A stretch of DNA of 64,000 bases from NCBI GenBank assembly GCA_018139225.1, contig JAGSNX010000001.1, positions 1,178,001 through 1,242,000 of the forward strand. Reading direction: 5' to 3'. The translations under genes and the position numbers were made by a program. Source of the DNA: Microvirga sp. SRT01 (GTDB taxonomy: Bacteria; Pseudomonadota; Alphaproteobacteria; Sphingomonadales; Sphingomonadaceae). The stretch's first letter is position 1, and the number at the start of each line of letters is the position of its first letter. Below the pieces are notes generated by a model. The model was not told where the DNA came from and ran no database searches. It worked only from the letters and a program-made list of their open reading frames with translations. Positions 17,572-27,520 of the stretch are shown here, piece after piece.

Positions 17572-19112
17572 CAGAGCGGCCCCTGCGACTGGGTCATGCC
17601 GCCCATCGTCTGCGTCTGTCCAAAGCCAAAATCCTGGGACTGCGCGATCACCGGATCGTCCATCAGGACGAAACTGTCCTTGGTGCCACCGCCCTGGCTG
17701 GAGTTCACGACCAGCGAACCTTCCTTCAACGCCACGCGGGTCAGGCCGCCGGGCACCACCTGCACCATGTTCGCGCCAGTGAGCACGAAGGGGCGGAAGT
17801 CGACATGCCGCGGCGCAAGCCCGCTTTCCGCCAGCGTCGGCACCGTCGACAGCGCCAATGTGGGCTGCGCGATATAGCGATGCGGTTCCGCGATCAGCGC
17901 GGCGCGGAACGCCTCGATCTCCGCCTTTGACGCGGTCGGGCCGACCAGCATGCCGTAGCCGCCCGATCCGTCGACCAGTTTGACGACGACTTTCTCCAGA
18001 TTGTCGAGGACGTATTGCAGCGCCTGCGGCTCGCGGCAGCGCCAGGTCTCCACGTTCGGCAGCTTCGGCTCCGCCCCGGAATAGAAGCGGACGATTTCGG
18101 GCATGTAGCTGTAGATCGCCTTGTCGTCGGCGATGCCGTTGCCCGGCGCGTTCATGATCGCGACGTTGCCGGCGGCATAGGCGGCGATCAGCCCCGGCAC
18201 GCCGAGCGCCGAGTCCGGACGGAACACCAACGGATCGAGGAAATCGTCGTCGATCCGGCGGTAGATCACGTCGACCCGTACCCGCCCGGCGATGGTCCGC
18301 ATCCACACGACATCGTCGTCGACGACGAGGTCCGCCGCCTCGACCAGTTCGATGCCCATGGAATCGGCTAGAAAGCTATGTTCGTAATAGGCGGAGTTAT
18401 AGTGTCCCGGCGTCAGCACGACGCAGGTCGGCGCGGCGACCCCGAGCGGCGCGACCGACTTCATCGTCTCGAGCAGGCGGTCGGGATAGCTGTCGACCGC
18501 GGCGACGCGGAAATTGCGGAACAGCTCGGGGCACAGCCGCAGCATCGCCTCTCGATTTTCGAGCATGTAGCTGACGCCGGACGGCGTGCGCGCATTGTCC
18601 TCCAGGACCCAGAACTCGTCGGGGCCGGTACGGACGAGATCGATGCCGCAAATATGCGCCCAGATACCGTGCGGCGGGCGCATCCCCGCGATCTCCGGCC
18701 GGAACTGCGGATTGCCGAGAACGAGGTCCTCCGGCAGCACGCCCTCTTTCAGGATGCGGCGCTCTCCGTACACGTCGTCCAGAAACGCGTTGATCGCCTC
18801 GGTGCGCTGGATCAACCCTTCGGACAGGCGCGTCCACTCATCGGGCAGGAACACGCGCGGCACGATGTCGAAGGGAATGATCCGCTCCGCCGCATCGCTT
18901 TCGCCATATACCGCAAAGGTGATGCCAAGCTGCCGGAACGTCGCCTCCGCGGAGCGTTGGCGACGGCGCAGTTCCTCGGGCGGGGTCGTCTCGATCCAGC
19001 GGGCGATCGCAGCCAGCTCGTCACGCGTCGGCGGTCCGTCCTCGCCCCCCAGGATTTCGTCGAACGCCCTCGCCATATACCGATACGCCTCCGACGCGGG
19101 TTGAACGCTCAT
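17571..19112 (-). CDS. Circularly permuted ATP-grasp type 2 protein
   Basis: 513 residues of the DUF404/DUF407-type circularly permuted ATP-grasp family, predicted to form an acid-amine (peptide-like) bond using ATP. Blocks seen include IPFDIVPRVFLPDEW, ICGIDLVRTGPDEFWVLEDNARTPSGVSYMLENR, VVLTPGHYNSAYYEHSFLA and the C-terminal VVKLVDGSGGYGMLVGP. The ATG at 19112 is preferred over one 27 bases upstream because MSVQPASEAYRYMARAFDE is the usual start. It heads the three-gene operon with alpha-E and the transglutaminase-like gene. Confidence 0.92.
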   Translation of the reverse strand: MSVQPASEAYRYMARAFDEILGGEDGPPTRDELAAIARWIETTPPEELRRRQRSAEATFRQLGITFAVYGESDAAERIIPFDIVPRVFLPDEWTRLSEGLIQRTEAINAFLDDVYGERRILKEGVLPEDLVLGNPQFRPEIAGMRPPHGIWAHICGIDLVRTGPDEFWVLEDNARTPSGVSYMLENREAMLRLCPELFRNFRVAAVDSYPDRLLETMKSVAPLGVAAPTCVVLTPGHYNSAYYEHSFLADSMGIELVEAADLVVDDDVVWMRTIAGRVRVDVIYRRIDDDFLDPLVFRPDSALGVPGLIAAYAAGNVAIMNAPGNGIADDKAIYSYMPEIVRFYSGAEPKLPNVETWRCREPQALQYVLDNLEKVVVKLVDGSGGYGMLVGPTASKAEIEAFRAALIAEPHRYIAQPTLALSTVPTLAESGLAPRHVDFRPFVLTGANMVQVVPGGLTRVALKEGSLVVNSSQGGGTKDSFVLMDDPVIAQSQDFGFGQTQTMGGMTQSQGPL

Positions 19113-19199
19113 GCTGCGGGCAAACGCCGCACTGCACAAGAGGGAGCGGGCAGAAAGACGTCAGGACCGGCAGCCTTCCCCTTGCCGGGAGCAATGAGG

Positions 19200-21206
19200 T
19201 CAGCCGCCCGCCATGCCCGTCAATATTCCCGTCGTCAGCACCTGCGGCATGACAGTCGGCTCGGCCGCGCCCGGCGCGTACCACAGGTAGAGCGGCACGC
19301 CAGCGCGGTTGTGCGCTTCGATGAAGCGGCCCAGCGAAGGGTCGCCGTCCGTCCAGTCGCCGACCAGTACCGTGACGCCGCGCTTGCGAAAGGCGTCGCG
19401 CACCGTATCCGTCTCGATCGCGGTCTTCTCATTGACCTTGCACGTCAGGCACCAGTCGGCGGTGAAATAGGCGAAGACCGGCTTGTTCTGCGCCCGGAGC
19501 GTTGCCAGCCGCGCCTCGCTGAACCGTTCGCCCGTGTCGGCAGCGGTCACCGCCTGCACCGGCGCGGGGCGGACCAGCACCACCGCCATGATCGCCAGCG
19601 CCAGCGCCGGCCATGCCGGCCACCACGCCCGCTCGCGACCGGCATGTTGCCGCCGTCCGGTCCACCACAGGCCGACGGCTGCCAGCAACGTCGCCGCCAG
19701 CCCGATCGTCATGCCGTCCACGCCCGCCTGCCGGCCGAGGATCCACGCCAACGCCAACGCGGTCAGGAACATCGGGATCGACAGCACGCGCCGCAGCCGC
19801 TCCATCCACATCCCCGGTTTCGGCAGCCGTCGCCGCAATGCCGGCACGAAGCCCAACAGAAGGAACGGCAACGCGATACCCAGCCCCAGCCCCGCGAACA
19901 CCAGCAGCGCCGCAATCGTCGGTAGCACCAGCGCCGCACCGAGCGCGGCGCCCATGAACGGCCCGGTGCATGGCGTCGCGACGAACGCCGCCAGCGCTCC
20001 GGTGACGAACGCGCCCGCAGCGCCGCTTTCGCCGGCAAAGCGCGGCGTTGGCAGCTCGAACAGGCCTGCAAGATTGAGCGCGATACCCATCACCAGCAGC
20101 AACAGCACGCCGATCACGCGTGGGTCCTGCAACTGGAACGCCCAGCCGACCCGCGCCCCCGCCGCGCGCAACGCCAGCAGCCCCGCCCCCAGCGCGAGGC
20201 ACACCAACACGACACCCGCAGTATAGGCCAGCGCCTCTCCTCGCGCCTGCCGCTCGCTCGCCCCGCCCTTGGCGAGGCTCAGCGCCTTCAGGCTCAGGAT
20301 CGGGAAGACGCAGGGCATGACGTTCAGGATCAGGCCACCGAGCACCGCGCCCGCGAACGCCAGCGCGGCGGTCGTCCATAGGCTTTCCACCATCGCCGCG
20401 CCGACCACGCCGGGCTTCGCCGTCAGCAGCAATCCCTGCCCGCCACCAGTCGCCAGCACGCCCGCAATCGTCGCAACCGGGGCCTTCGCCGCCACCTTCG
20501 TCTCGATCACCAGCCGGTCGCCGTCGCGCGTCGCCACCTGCGGCGCGGCCATATCGACGATGCCGTTCGCGGCCGGGTAGAAATACGCCTGCTCGACGCT
20601 CGCCGAAGCCGGCAACGGCACCGACAGGCGCAGCCGCCCGGCCTCCACCTGATACGTCGCGGCCGAACCCAGCGGTCGGGGCAGCGCTCGGCGCCACGTG
20701 TCGAACTGCGTCCGCGCCGCCGGTTCGATCGCCCCGTCGCCGACCGTCAGAACCGTCGCGAGTTCCTGTTGCTCTGGCACGCACAGGCTGAGCGTGCAGA
20801 CCAGATAATCCAGCTTCACCCGCAGGGGCAGCGTCGTCGCCGCCGCCAGTCCGGCCGGCACGTCCAGCGTGGTCAGCATCGCGAACGGCCGTTCGTAGAC
20901 GTAATTCATCAGCCCAGCGACGGTCAGCCGCCCCGGCACCGGATACGCCACCGTACCCACTTTACCGCCCCCAGGCAGCGTCCACGCGAATTGGGTCGCG
21001 AAGCCCGCGTCGCCCGGGTTCTGCCAATAACCGTGCCACCCCTTGGCCGGCGTCGCCACGATGGCCAGCGCCACGCGCGATCCCGCGGCCGGCGCTTTAC
21101 TCTCCGCGACGAGCCGCATCGGCAGATGCTTGTCCGTCTGCGCCCAGACGCCGGTCGGCATCAGCAGCATCAGGACCGTCATCATCCTGACCAACACGCG
21201 GTTCAT
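19200..21206 (-). CDS. DsbD/ScsB-type thiol:disulfide interchange protein
   Basis: Inner-membrane electron carrier of about 668 residues that passes reducing power from cytosol to periplasm. After a signal peptide (ending GVWAQ) comes a periplasmic DsbC-like domain with the Cys pair LVCTLSLCVPEQQ. The eight-helix core holds the two reactive cysteines in NVMPCVFPILSLKALS and VATPCTGPFMGA, and the C-terminal thioredoxin domain has ADWCLTCKVNE. The ATG at 21206 gives a proper signal peptide; an upstream in-frame start at 21254 would add 16 unlikely residues. It is divergent from the PhoK-like gene. Confidence 0.9.
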   Translation of the reverse strand: MNRVLVRMMTVLMLLMPTGVWAQTDKHLPMRLVAESKAPAAGSRVALAIVATPAKGWHGYWQNPGDAGFATQFAWTLPGGGKVGTVAYPVPGRLTVAGLMNYVYERPFAMLTTLDVPAGLAAATTLPLRVKLDYLVCTLSLCVPEQQELATVLTVGDGAIEPAARTQFDTWRRALPRPLGSAATYQVEAGRLRLSVPLPASASVEQAYFYPAANGIVDMAAPQVATRDGDRLVIETKVAAKAPVATIAGVLATGGGQGLLLTAKPGVVGAAMVESLWTTAALAFAGAVLGGLILNVMPCVFPILSLKALSLAKGGASERQARGEALAYTAGVVLVCLALGAGLLALRAAGARVGWAFQLQDPRVIGVLLLLVMGIALNLAGLFELPTPRFAGESGAAGAFVTGALAAFVATPCTGPFMGAALGAALVLPTIAALLVFAGLGLGIALPFLLLGFVPALRRRLPKPGMWMERLRRVLSIPMFLTALALAWILGRQAGVDGMTIGLAATLLAAVGLWWTGRRQHAGRERAWWPAWPALALAIMAVVLVRPAPVQAVTAADTGERFSEARLATLRAQNKPVFAYFTADWCLTCKVNEKTAIETDTVRDAFRKRGVTVLVGDWTDGDPSLGRFIEAHNRAGVPLYLWYAPGAAEPTVMPQVLTTGILTGMAGG

Positions 21207-21301
21207 GCCGACTCCGTTCTCGCGCCGATTGCCTCGCCGAAACAGGCGATCCATAGCGCCCTACAGTTTACGTCGCCCCGTACCAAGGACGTTCCCGACC
21301 A

Positions 21302-22948
21302 ATGAAAGCGCCCCTGCCCGCCGCCCTGTGTGCCGCCCTCCTGCTGCTGTCCGCACCCGCCGCGGCCCAGACCGCCCCCGCCGCGGCCCCCGCCCCTTTC
21401 CCCGCGACCCCGCCGAAGCTGATCGTCGCGATCTCCGTCGACCAGTTCTCCGCCGACCTGTTCGCCCAGTATCGCAACCATTACACCGGCGGCCTCGCCC
21501 GGCTGCTGACCGGCGGCGTCTTTCCGTCCGGGTATCAGAGCCACGCCGCGACGGAGACGTGCCCCGGGCACTCGACGATCCTGACCGGCTATCGCCCCGC
21601 CAACACGGGCATCATCGCCAACAACTGGATCGACCAGCGTGTCGGCCGTCCCGACAAGACCGTCTATTGTTCGGAAGACGAGAGCGTCGCTGGGTCCGAT
21701 CATAACAGCTACACCGTCTCCGACATCCACCTGAAGGTCCCGACGCTGGGCGAACGCATGAAGACGGCAGACCCGCGCAGCCGCGTGGTGTCGGTCGCAG
21801 GCAAGGACCGTGCGGCCGTGATGATGGGCGGCCACAAGGTCGACGAACTCTGGTGGTGGGACGGCAAGACCTATGTCTCCTACGCCGGTCGCGCCGTGCC
21901 GCCGGTGGTGCAGCGCACTCGCGATGCGGTCGCCGCGCTGCTCGCCCAGCCGCAAGCGGCACTGCCTCTGCCCGGTTGGTGCAAGCCGCTCGACCGGCCG
22001 ATCACGGTCGGCGATCAGACGCTCGGGCAGGGCCGGTTCGAACGCGCGGCGGGCGACGCGAAGGCGTTCCGCGCCTCCCCCGCCTCCGACGCGGCGGTGC
22101 TGGCGATGGCCGCCGGGCTGGTGCAGGACATGAAGCTGGGCGCCGGCCCCGCCGCGGACATCATCGCCGTCGGCTTGTCCGCGACCGATTATATCGGCCA
22201 TTCGCGCGGCACGCAGGGCACCGAGATGTGCATCCAGATGGATCAGCTCGATCAGGCGCTCGCCGGATTCTTCGCAGTGCTCGATGCGACCGGCGTCGAT
22301 TACGAGGTGATGCTGACCGCCGATCACGGCGCGCACGACATGACCGAGCGGCAGCAACAGCGCGCGATGCCGATGGAGGCGCATATCGACCCGCAGGTAC
22401 AGGCCAAGGCGCTCGGCGCGGCGATCGGCCGCGACCTGAAGCTGGCGGGTCCGGTTCTGCTCGGCAGCGAAGGCGACGTGTATCTGTCCTCCGACCTGCC
22501 CGCGCGAGAGCGTCCGCGCGTGCTGGCGGAGGCGTTGCGCCGCTACCGCGCGATGCCGCAGGTCGCGGGTGCATACGACGCCAAAGAGGTCGCGGCGACG
22601 CCGATGCCGAGCGGCGCGCCGGAGACATGGACGCTCCTGCAAAAGGCGCGCGCGTCTTACGATGCGCAGCGCTCCGGCGACCTGCTCGTGTTTCTGAAGC
22701 CCCGTGTCACCTCGATCGAGGTGCCCGCCGCCTATTATGTCGAGACGCACGGCAGCCCGTGGGATTACGATCGCCGGGTGCCGATCCTGTTCTGGCGCAA
22801 GGGCATGACCGGCTTCGAACAGCCATTGTCGGTGGAAACGGTGGACATCATGCCGACTCTGGCGGCGACGATCGGGCTGAAGGTCGCCGGACAGGACGGG
22901 CGCTGCCTAGACCTCGATCCGGGCCCAGCGGATACCTGTTCCCGCTAA
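21302..22948 (+). CDS. PhoK-like secreted alkaline phosphatase
   Basis: 548 residues with a signal peptide (cleavage near APAAAQ) and the alkaline phosphatase/nucleotide pyrophosphatase fold. The first metal site is in IVAISVDQFSADLF and the nucleophilic threonine is Thr86 in the ATETCPGHSTILTG motif, the same as in PhoK of Sphingomonas. Later metal ligands appear in GLSATDYIGHSRG and LTADHGAHDM. Conserved cysteines near the C-terminus suggest disulfides. It probably releases phosphate from phosphomonoesters in the periplasm or outside. A type B repeat follows directly. Confidence 0.9.
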   Translation: MKAPLPAALCAALLLLSAPAAAQTAPAAAPAPFPATPPKLIVAISVDQFSADLFAQYRNHYTGGLARLLTGGVFPSGYQSHAATETCPGHSTILTGYRPANTGIIANNWIDQRVGRPDKTVYCSEDESVAGSDHNSYTVSDIHLKVPTLGERMKTADPRSRVVSVAGKDRAAVMMGGHKVDELWWWDGKTYVSYAGRAVPPVVQRTRDAVAALLAQPQAALPLPGWCKPLDRPITVGDQTLGQGRFERAAGDAKAFRASPASDAAVLAMAAGLVQDMKLGAGPAADIIAVGLSATDYIGHSRGTQGTEMCIQMDQLDQALAGFFAVLDATGVDYEVMLTADHGAHDMTERQQQRAMPMEAHIDPQVQAKALGAAIGRDLKLAGPVLLGSEGDVYLSSDLPARERPRVLAEALRRYRAMPQVAGAYDAKEVAATPMPSGAPETWTLLQKARASYDAQRSGDLLVFLKPRVTSIEVPAAYYVETHGSPWDYDRRVPILFWRKGMTGFEQPLSVETVDIMPTLAATIGLKVAGQDGRCLDLDPGPADTCSR

Positions 22949-22949
22949 A

Positions 22950-23064
22950 TGCCTCCCCGGAACGGGGAGGTGGCGCGCCGCAGGCGTGACGGAGGGGCAG
23001 CCACTGGCCATGCCTGCCGCGGCCGCCCCTCCACCGCTCCGTGGCCGCCCGTCTGGGAGGATTC
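22950..23064. repeat. Palindromic intergenic repeat, type B copy 2
   Basis: It begins with CCTCCCCGGAACGGGGAGG, continues with GTGGCGCGCCGCAGGCGTGA and CGGAGGGGCAG, and ends with the inverted CCCCTCCACCGCTCCGTGG. It shares the CTCC...GGAG hairpin and TGACGGAGGGG phrase with the copy at 13415-13531. It lies between the convergent PhoK-like and beta-helix genes, so it may act as a bidirectional terminator. Confidence 0.7.
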
Positions 23065-23989
23065 ACCGCGCCTCGTATGCGCGCAACCCCGGCCCCAGCC
23101 GGTTCGCACCGACTGCCAGCTTCTGGCCGCTAGCATTGGCCACGAAAGCCGGGCTGCGCGTCTCGCCGGGCGATAGGCGGGCGTCGTTGTCCTCCACGCG
23201 CAATCCGGTCGACGGGTAGGTCTTCGCCTCCGCCGACACCACGATCAGCCCCGACCAGTTTTCCTTGTTCCGCCCTTGTACGAAGGTGTTGCCCGCGATC
23301 AGACCGGTCGCCCCCTCGGACAGGTCGATCATGTAATTGGTTTTGCGTCCCGCGGTATCGTCGAAGCTGTTGCCGGTGATCGTCACGGTCGGCACGCGCA
23401 GCTTGACGTAATGCCCGCCGGTTCCGCGTTCGAATCGGGAATGGGTGATCGTCACGCGACCTTTGTTGGCGAGGTAGATCGCGTGCGAACAGCTCGGCGT
23501 CTCCTCGCACTGGCCTAGCCCGGCGAAGGTCGAATGATCGATCGTGATCGTTTGGCCGCTGGGATGGCCACCCAGGATCCCCTCCTGACTATCGAGGAAC
23601 ATCGAGTCGCTGACGGTCAGGTCGCCGATCTCGGTCCGGATGCCCGCGCCGTTACCGTCCGCCACGCGAATGCCGCGGAACACCAGTCCCTCGACGCGAG
23701 AGCCGCGGCCACGCAACACCAGCGTCGCCTTGCCTTCGCAGGCGCCCCCCTCGAAAACCGCGGTGCCGGGTGTCGCCGCGCGGAAGGTGATGACGCCCCC
23801 CGCCTGGATCGCACAATCCTTGTAACGGCCGGGCGCGACGACGATCGTGCCGCTGCCGTCGCGGATTTGATCGACGGCCTGCTGAAGGGTTGCGAACCCC
23901 TGCCCGGTTTCGGCGATCGTGAACGACGCGCTCGACTGCGCCGCGGCTGGAGCCGCCAGCAGCAGGGCAAGAGAGAGGGTGGGACGCAT
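23063..23989 (-). CDS. Right-handed beta-helix repeat protein
   Basis: 308 residues with a signal peptide (LSLALLLAAPAAAQS). The mature part shows the periodic short strands and Asn/Asp ladder of a parallel beta-helix (for example GAGIRTEIGDLTVSDSMF, ITIDHSTFAGLG and VTITGNSFDD). Such folds bind or cut polysaccharides, but no catalytic residues can be assigned here. The ATG at 23989 is taken because it gives a clean signal peptide. A Cys pair (CEETPSC) in one turn may form a disulfide. Confidence 0.85.
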   Translation of the reverse strand: MRPTLSLALLLAAPAAAQSSASFTIAETGQGFATLQQAVDQIRDGSGTIVVAPGRYKDCAIQAGGVITFRAATPGTAVFEGGACEGKATLVLRGRGSRVEGLVFRGIRVADGNGAGIRTEIGDLTVSDSMFLDSQEGILGGHPSGQTITIDHSTFAGLGQCEETPSCSHAIYLANKGRVTITHSRFERGTGGHYVKLRVPTVTITGNSFDDTAGRKTNYMIDLSEGATGLIAGNTFVQGRNKENWSGLIVVSAEAKTYPSTGLRVEDNDARLSPGETRSPAFVANASGQKLAVGANRLGPGLRAYEAR

Positions 23990-24356
23990 CAGGGAAATCC
24001 TTTCGTCCCGCCCTGCGCCTCCCCATGCCGCTGCCGCCAGCCACAAACGCGGTTAACGTACGGGTCGCCGTGTCGCGTTCGTTACCGACCGGTGGCTTCG
24101 TGCCACGCCGGGACGCATCGTCGGCCTTACCTCGCGGCGGATCAGTCTTCTTTGCAACCCTGGACGTCACGCATCGCCTACATGTCGAAAGCCGCACCCG
24201 CCAGCGATCGGCAATCTACGCCATCTTCATGCAATCCACACCAACTCGATTGGAGCTAACTCGCTGATAATTATAGGATCGAGTGTATGGCACGACTAAT
24301 GCAGTGACGTCGATGTCGCCAGAACGGGCGGCGCCAATATCACAGGGATCATCGTC
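23990..24356. other. Intergenic region between divergent beta-helix and small secreted-protein genes
   Basis: No gene is seen in these 367 bases. The right half is AT-richer than the surroundings. A possible sigma-70 promoter for the downstream small gene is TTGGAG at 24250, a 16-base spacer and TATAGG at 24272. The leftward promoter of the beta-helix gene cannot be placed with confidence. Confidence 0.4.
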
Positions 24357-24611
24357 ATGTTTGCCCAACGCCCTCTTGCCTCGATCGCCACCGCCGCCGC
24401 TCTCGTCGTCGGCCTCGCGATGCCCGCCATCGCCGCCGCCAAGACACCGGTCGTCATCGTGCCCGCCAGCGTCATCGCCAACCCTGACGCCAAGCTGTGC
24501 ATGCCGCGCTCGACCAGCCCGATCGTGGCAAAAGACAAGTCGCTGCCGGCGACGCTGTGCCAGACGGTCGAGGCGTGGGCGGCCCACGGCGTGACAGTGA
24601 AGGCGAAGTAA
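24357..24611 (+). CDS. Small secreted protein of unknown function
   Basis: 84 residues with a signal peptide (LASIATAAALVVGLAMPAIAAAK). The mature part of about 57 residues has two cysteines (KLCMPRS and TLCQTVEAW) that could form one disulfide. I do not recognise the family. It stands alone, followed by a hairpin with a T-run at 24688-24719. Confidence 0.65.
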   Translation: MFAQRPLASIATAAALVVGLAMPAIAAAKTPVVIVPASVIANPDAKLCMPRSTSPIVAKDKSLPATLCQTVEAWAAHGVTVKAK

Positions 24612-24687
24612 CGCCGACCGTATCGCCGCAACCCGATTCCCGAACATCCCGCTTGGTGGGAGAGGTCACGCTCTCGCCATAACCTCT

Positions 24688-24719
24688 CCCCCTCCCTGAA
24701 CAGGGAGGGGAGCTTTTTG
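24688..24719. terminator. Hairpin terminator within a repeat-like stretch
   Basis: CCCCTCCCTG and CAGGGAGGGG form a 10-bp stem with an AA loop, followed by AGCTTTTTG. It lies between the small secreted gene (+) and the end of metH (-). The preceding CTCTCCC phrases resemble the type B repeats. Confidence 0.7.
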
Positions 24720-24742
24720 CCCTCGAACGGACAAAGCGCTTG

Positions 24743-27415
24743 TTAGTCTAGGTTCGGACGCAACCAGCGTTCCGCCTGACGCGCATCGACGCCACGCCGT
24801 GTCGCATAGTCTGCGACCTGATCCTGCCCGATCCGCGCCACGCCAAAATATTCGGCCTCGGCATGTCCGAAATAGAAGCCGCTGACGGCAGCGGTCGGCA
24901 ACATCGCGAAGCTTTCGGTCAACTCCAGCCCGGTATTTGCCTCCGCATCCAGCATATCGAACAGCGTGCGCTTCAGCGAGTGTTCGGGGCAGGCCGGATA
25001 GCCCGGCGCCGGACGGATACCGCGATACTGCTCGCGCACCAGCGCCTCGTTGGTCAACTGCTCGCCCGGCGCATAACCCCACAGATCGGTGCGGACATGC
25101 GCGTGCAGCCGTTCCGCGAATGCCTCCGCCAGACGATCCGCCAGCGCCTTCAGCAGGATGTCGTTGTAATCGTCATGATCAGCCTTGTAGCGCACGAGAT
25201 GCGGCTCGATCCCGTGGATGCCGACCGCGAAGCCGCCCATCCAGTCGCCCGCCGGATCGATGAAATCGGCGAGGCTCATGTTGGCGCGTCCCTCGCGCTT
25301 GGCGATCTGCTGGCGCAGGAACGGCAGCCGCACCGTCGCCTCCTGCGTGCGATCGAGGTTGGGGATGTGGAAGCCGTCGGGGATGCTCGCGCCATCCGGG
25401 CTGCGATGAGATTCGCGATGTTCGGTATAGACCCAGACATCATCGTCGTGGCGATGGCAGGCCCACAGCCCGGCGACGCCGCGGGCGGTCAGCCACTTCT
25501 CGGCGATGATCCGGTCGAGCATTGCCTGCGCGTCTTCGTACAGCCCGCTCGCGCTTTCGCCGACGACTTCGTCGGTCAGGATCGCCGGGAAATTGCCCGC
25601 CAGTTCCCACGCCCGGAAGAACGGCGTCCAGTCGATATAGCCGCGCAGGTCGGCGAGGTCCCAGTCATCGAACCGGTGCACGCCCGGCTGCGCCGCCGGC
25701 GGTGCCTTCAGCGCCATGTCGACCTTCAGCCCGCGCGCCCGCGCCTCGGCGAGCGGCAGCAGGTCGTTCTGCCCCTTGCCCGCACGCGCCACGCGCACCT
25801 TCTCGTATTCGGCCGCGATATCGAGGACATAGGCATCGCGCTGCGTATCGCTGACCAAGGTCGTCGCAACACCCACCGCGCGCGAGGCGTCGAGGACGTG
25901 CACGATCGGCCCGTCATAGGCCGGCGAGATGCGCAGCGCGGTATGCACTTTCGACGTGGTCGCGCCGCCGATCAGCAGCGGCATCGTCATGCCTGCGCGC
26001 TTCATCTCCTCCGCCACCGTCACCATCTCGTCCAGCGACGGGGTGATGAGGCCGGACAGCCCGATCATGTCGGCGTCGTTCTCGTTCGCCGCCTCGAGGA
26101 TTTTTGTCCACGGCACCATTACGCCCAGATCGACCACGTCGAAGCCGTTGCACTGGAGCACGACGCCGACGATGTTCTTGCCGATGTCGTGAACGTCGCC
26201 CTTCACAGTCGCCATCACGATCTTGCCCTTGCCCTTCGCACCCGGCTCCTTCGCCGCCTCAATGAAGGGGAGCAGATGCGCCACCGCCTTCTTCATCACG
26301 CGGGCCGATTTCACGACCTGCGGCAGGAACATCTTGCCCGATCCGAACAGGTCGCCGACGACGTTCATGCCGTCCATCAACGGCCCCTCGATCACCTCGA
26401 TCGGCCGTGCGAACTGCTGGCGGCATTCCTCGGTATCGTCGACGACATGCGCGTCGATGCCCTTGACCAGCGCATATTCCAGCCGCTTCGTCACGGGCAG
26501 GCTGCGCCACTCCGCCGCCTGCTTTTCCGCCGCCGCATCGGTGCCGCGATACTTCTCCGCCAGCGCGACCAGCCGGTCGCCCGCCTCCGGATCGCGGTTG
26601 AGAACGACGTCCTCGCACGCCTGACGCAGCTCGGGATCGATCGTATCGTACACGTCGAGCTGGCCAGCATTGACGATGCCCATGTCCATGCCTGCGGGAA
26701 TGGCATAGTACAGGAACACGCTGTGCATCGCGCGCCGCACCGGCTCGTTGCCGCGGAACGAAAAGCTCAGGTTCGAGAGTCCGCCAGAGATATGGCAATG
26801 CGGGCAGCGCGCCTTGATCTCGCGACACGCCTCGATGAAGTCGACCGCGTAGTTGTTATGCTCCTCGATCCCCGTCGCCACCGCGAATACATTGGGATCG
26901 AAGATGATGTCCTCTGGCGGAAAACCGATCGTCATCAGCAGCTTGTAGGCGCGCTCACAGATCTCGACCTTGCGCGCCTGCGTATCCGCCTGACCGACCT
27001 CGTCGAACGCCATCACGACGACCGCGGCGCCGTACGCCATGCACTTCTTCGCCTGGGCCAGGAATTGCTCTTCGCCCTCCTTCATGCTGATCGAATTGAC
27101 GATCGGCTTGCCGGACACGCACTTCAGCCCCGCCTCGATCACGCTCCACTTGGACGAATCGACCATGAACGGGATGCGGGCGATGTCCGGTTCCGCCGCG
27201 ATCAGCTTCAGGAACGTCGTCATCGCGTATTCGGCGTCGAGCAGCCCCTCGTCCATATTGACGTCGAGCACCTGCGCGCCCGATTCCACCTGCTGCAACG
27301 CGACCTCGACCGCGGCCGGATAGTCGCCCGCCATGATCAGCTTCTTGAACCGGGCAGAACCCGTAACGTTCGTTCGCTCGCCGATGTTGACGAACTGGGT
27401 GGCGGAGTTGGTCAC
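24743..27415 (-). CDS. metH: Methionine synthase, pterin/B12/activation part of split MetH
   Basis: 890 residues holding the last three modules of cobalamin-dependent methionine synthase. The methyltetrahydrofolate-binding module begins [15 protein letters not shown]; then come the helical cap and B12 module with the cobalt-binding VHDIGKN motif (within [17 protein letters not shown]), and the C-terminal reactivation module that binds SAM (near [12 protein letters not shown]). The homocysteine-binding module is encoded separately upstream (27521-28567), so both proteins must associate. A type A repeat sits in the 105-base gap between them. Same strand and order as metF indicate one operon. 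Confidence 0.95.
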   Translation of the reverse strand: MTNSATQFVNIGERTNVTGSARFKKLIMAGDYPAAVEVALQQVESGAQVLDVNMDEGLLDAEYAMTTFLKLIAAEPDIARIPFMVDSSKWSVIEAGLKCVSGKPIVNSISMKEGEEQFLAQAKKCMAYGAAVVVMAFDEVGQADTQARKVEICERAYKLLMTIGFPPEDIIFDPNVFAVATGIEEHNNYAVDFIEACREIKARCPHCHISGGLSNLSFSFRGNEPVRRAMHSVFLYYAIPAGMDMGIVNAGQLDVYDTIDPELRQACEDVVLNRDPEAGDRLVALAEKYRGTDAAAEKQAAEWRSLPVTKRLEYALVKGIDAHVVDDTEECRQQFARPIEVIEGPLMDGMNVVGDLFGSGKMFLPQVVKSARVMKKAVAHLLPFIEAAKEPGAKGKGKIVMATVKGDVHDIGKNIVGVVLQCNGFDVVDLGVMVPWTKILEAANENDADMIGLSGLITPSLDEMVTVAEEMKRAGMTMPLLIGGATTSKVHTALRISPAYDGPIVHVLDASRAVGVATTLVSDTQRDAYVLDIAAEYEKVRVARAGKGQNDLLPLAEARARGLKVDMALKAPPAAQPGVHRFDDWDLADLRGYIDWTPFFRAWELAGNFPAILTDEVVGESASGLYEDAQAMLDRIIAEKWLTARGVAGLWACHRHDDDVWVYTEHRESHRSPDGASIPDGFHIPNLDRTQEATVRLPFLRQQIAKREGRANMSLADFIDPAGDWMGGFAVGIHGIEPHLVRYKADHDDYNDILLKALADRLAEAFAERLHAHVRTDLWGYAPGEQLTNEALVREQYRGIRPAPGYPACPEHSLKRTLFDMLDAEANTGLELTESFAMLPTAAVSGFYFGHAEAEYFGVARIGQDQVADYATRRGVDARQAERWLRPNLD

Positions 27416-27426
27416 TTGAAAATTCC

Positions 27427-27509
27427 CGTTATCCCGGCGAACGCCGAAATCTCGCAGTTACACAGCGTGCCCTTCGCGGCACGAGACCCCGGCGTTCGCT
27501 GGAGTGACG
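27427..27509. repeat. Palindromic intergenic repeat, type A copy 2
   Basis: Left arm CCCGGCGAACGCCGAAATCT; right arm CCCCGGCGTTCGCTGGAGTG preceded by GAGA. Each arm folds and the arms pair with each other. It separates the two halves of split methionine synthase. Confidence 0.7.
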
Positions 27510-27520
27510 CAAAACAAGCG

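Noticed and set aside
16636..18306. Single fused ATP-grasp/alpha-E reading
   Set aside because: The frame before 17571 is out of phase with the real ATP-grasp frame; separate genes with ATGA overlap explain the data.
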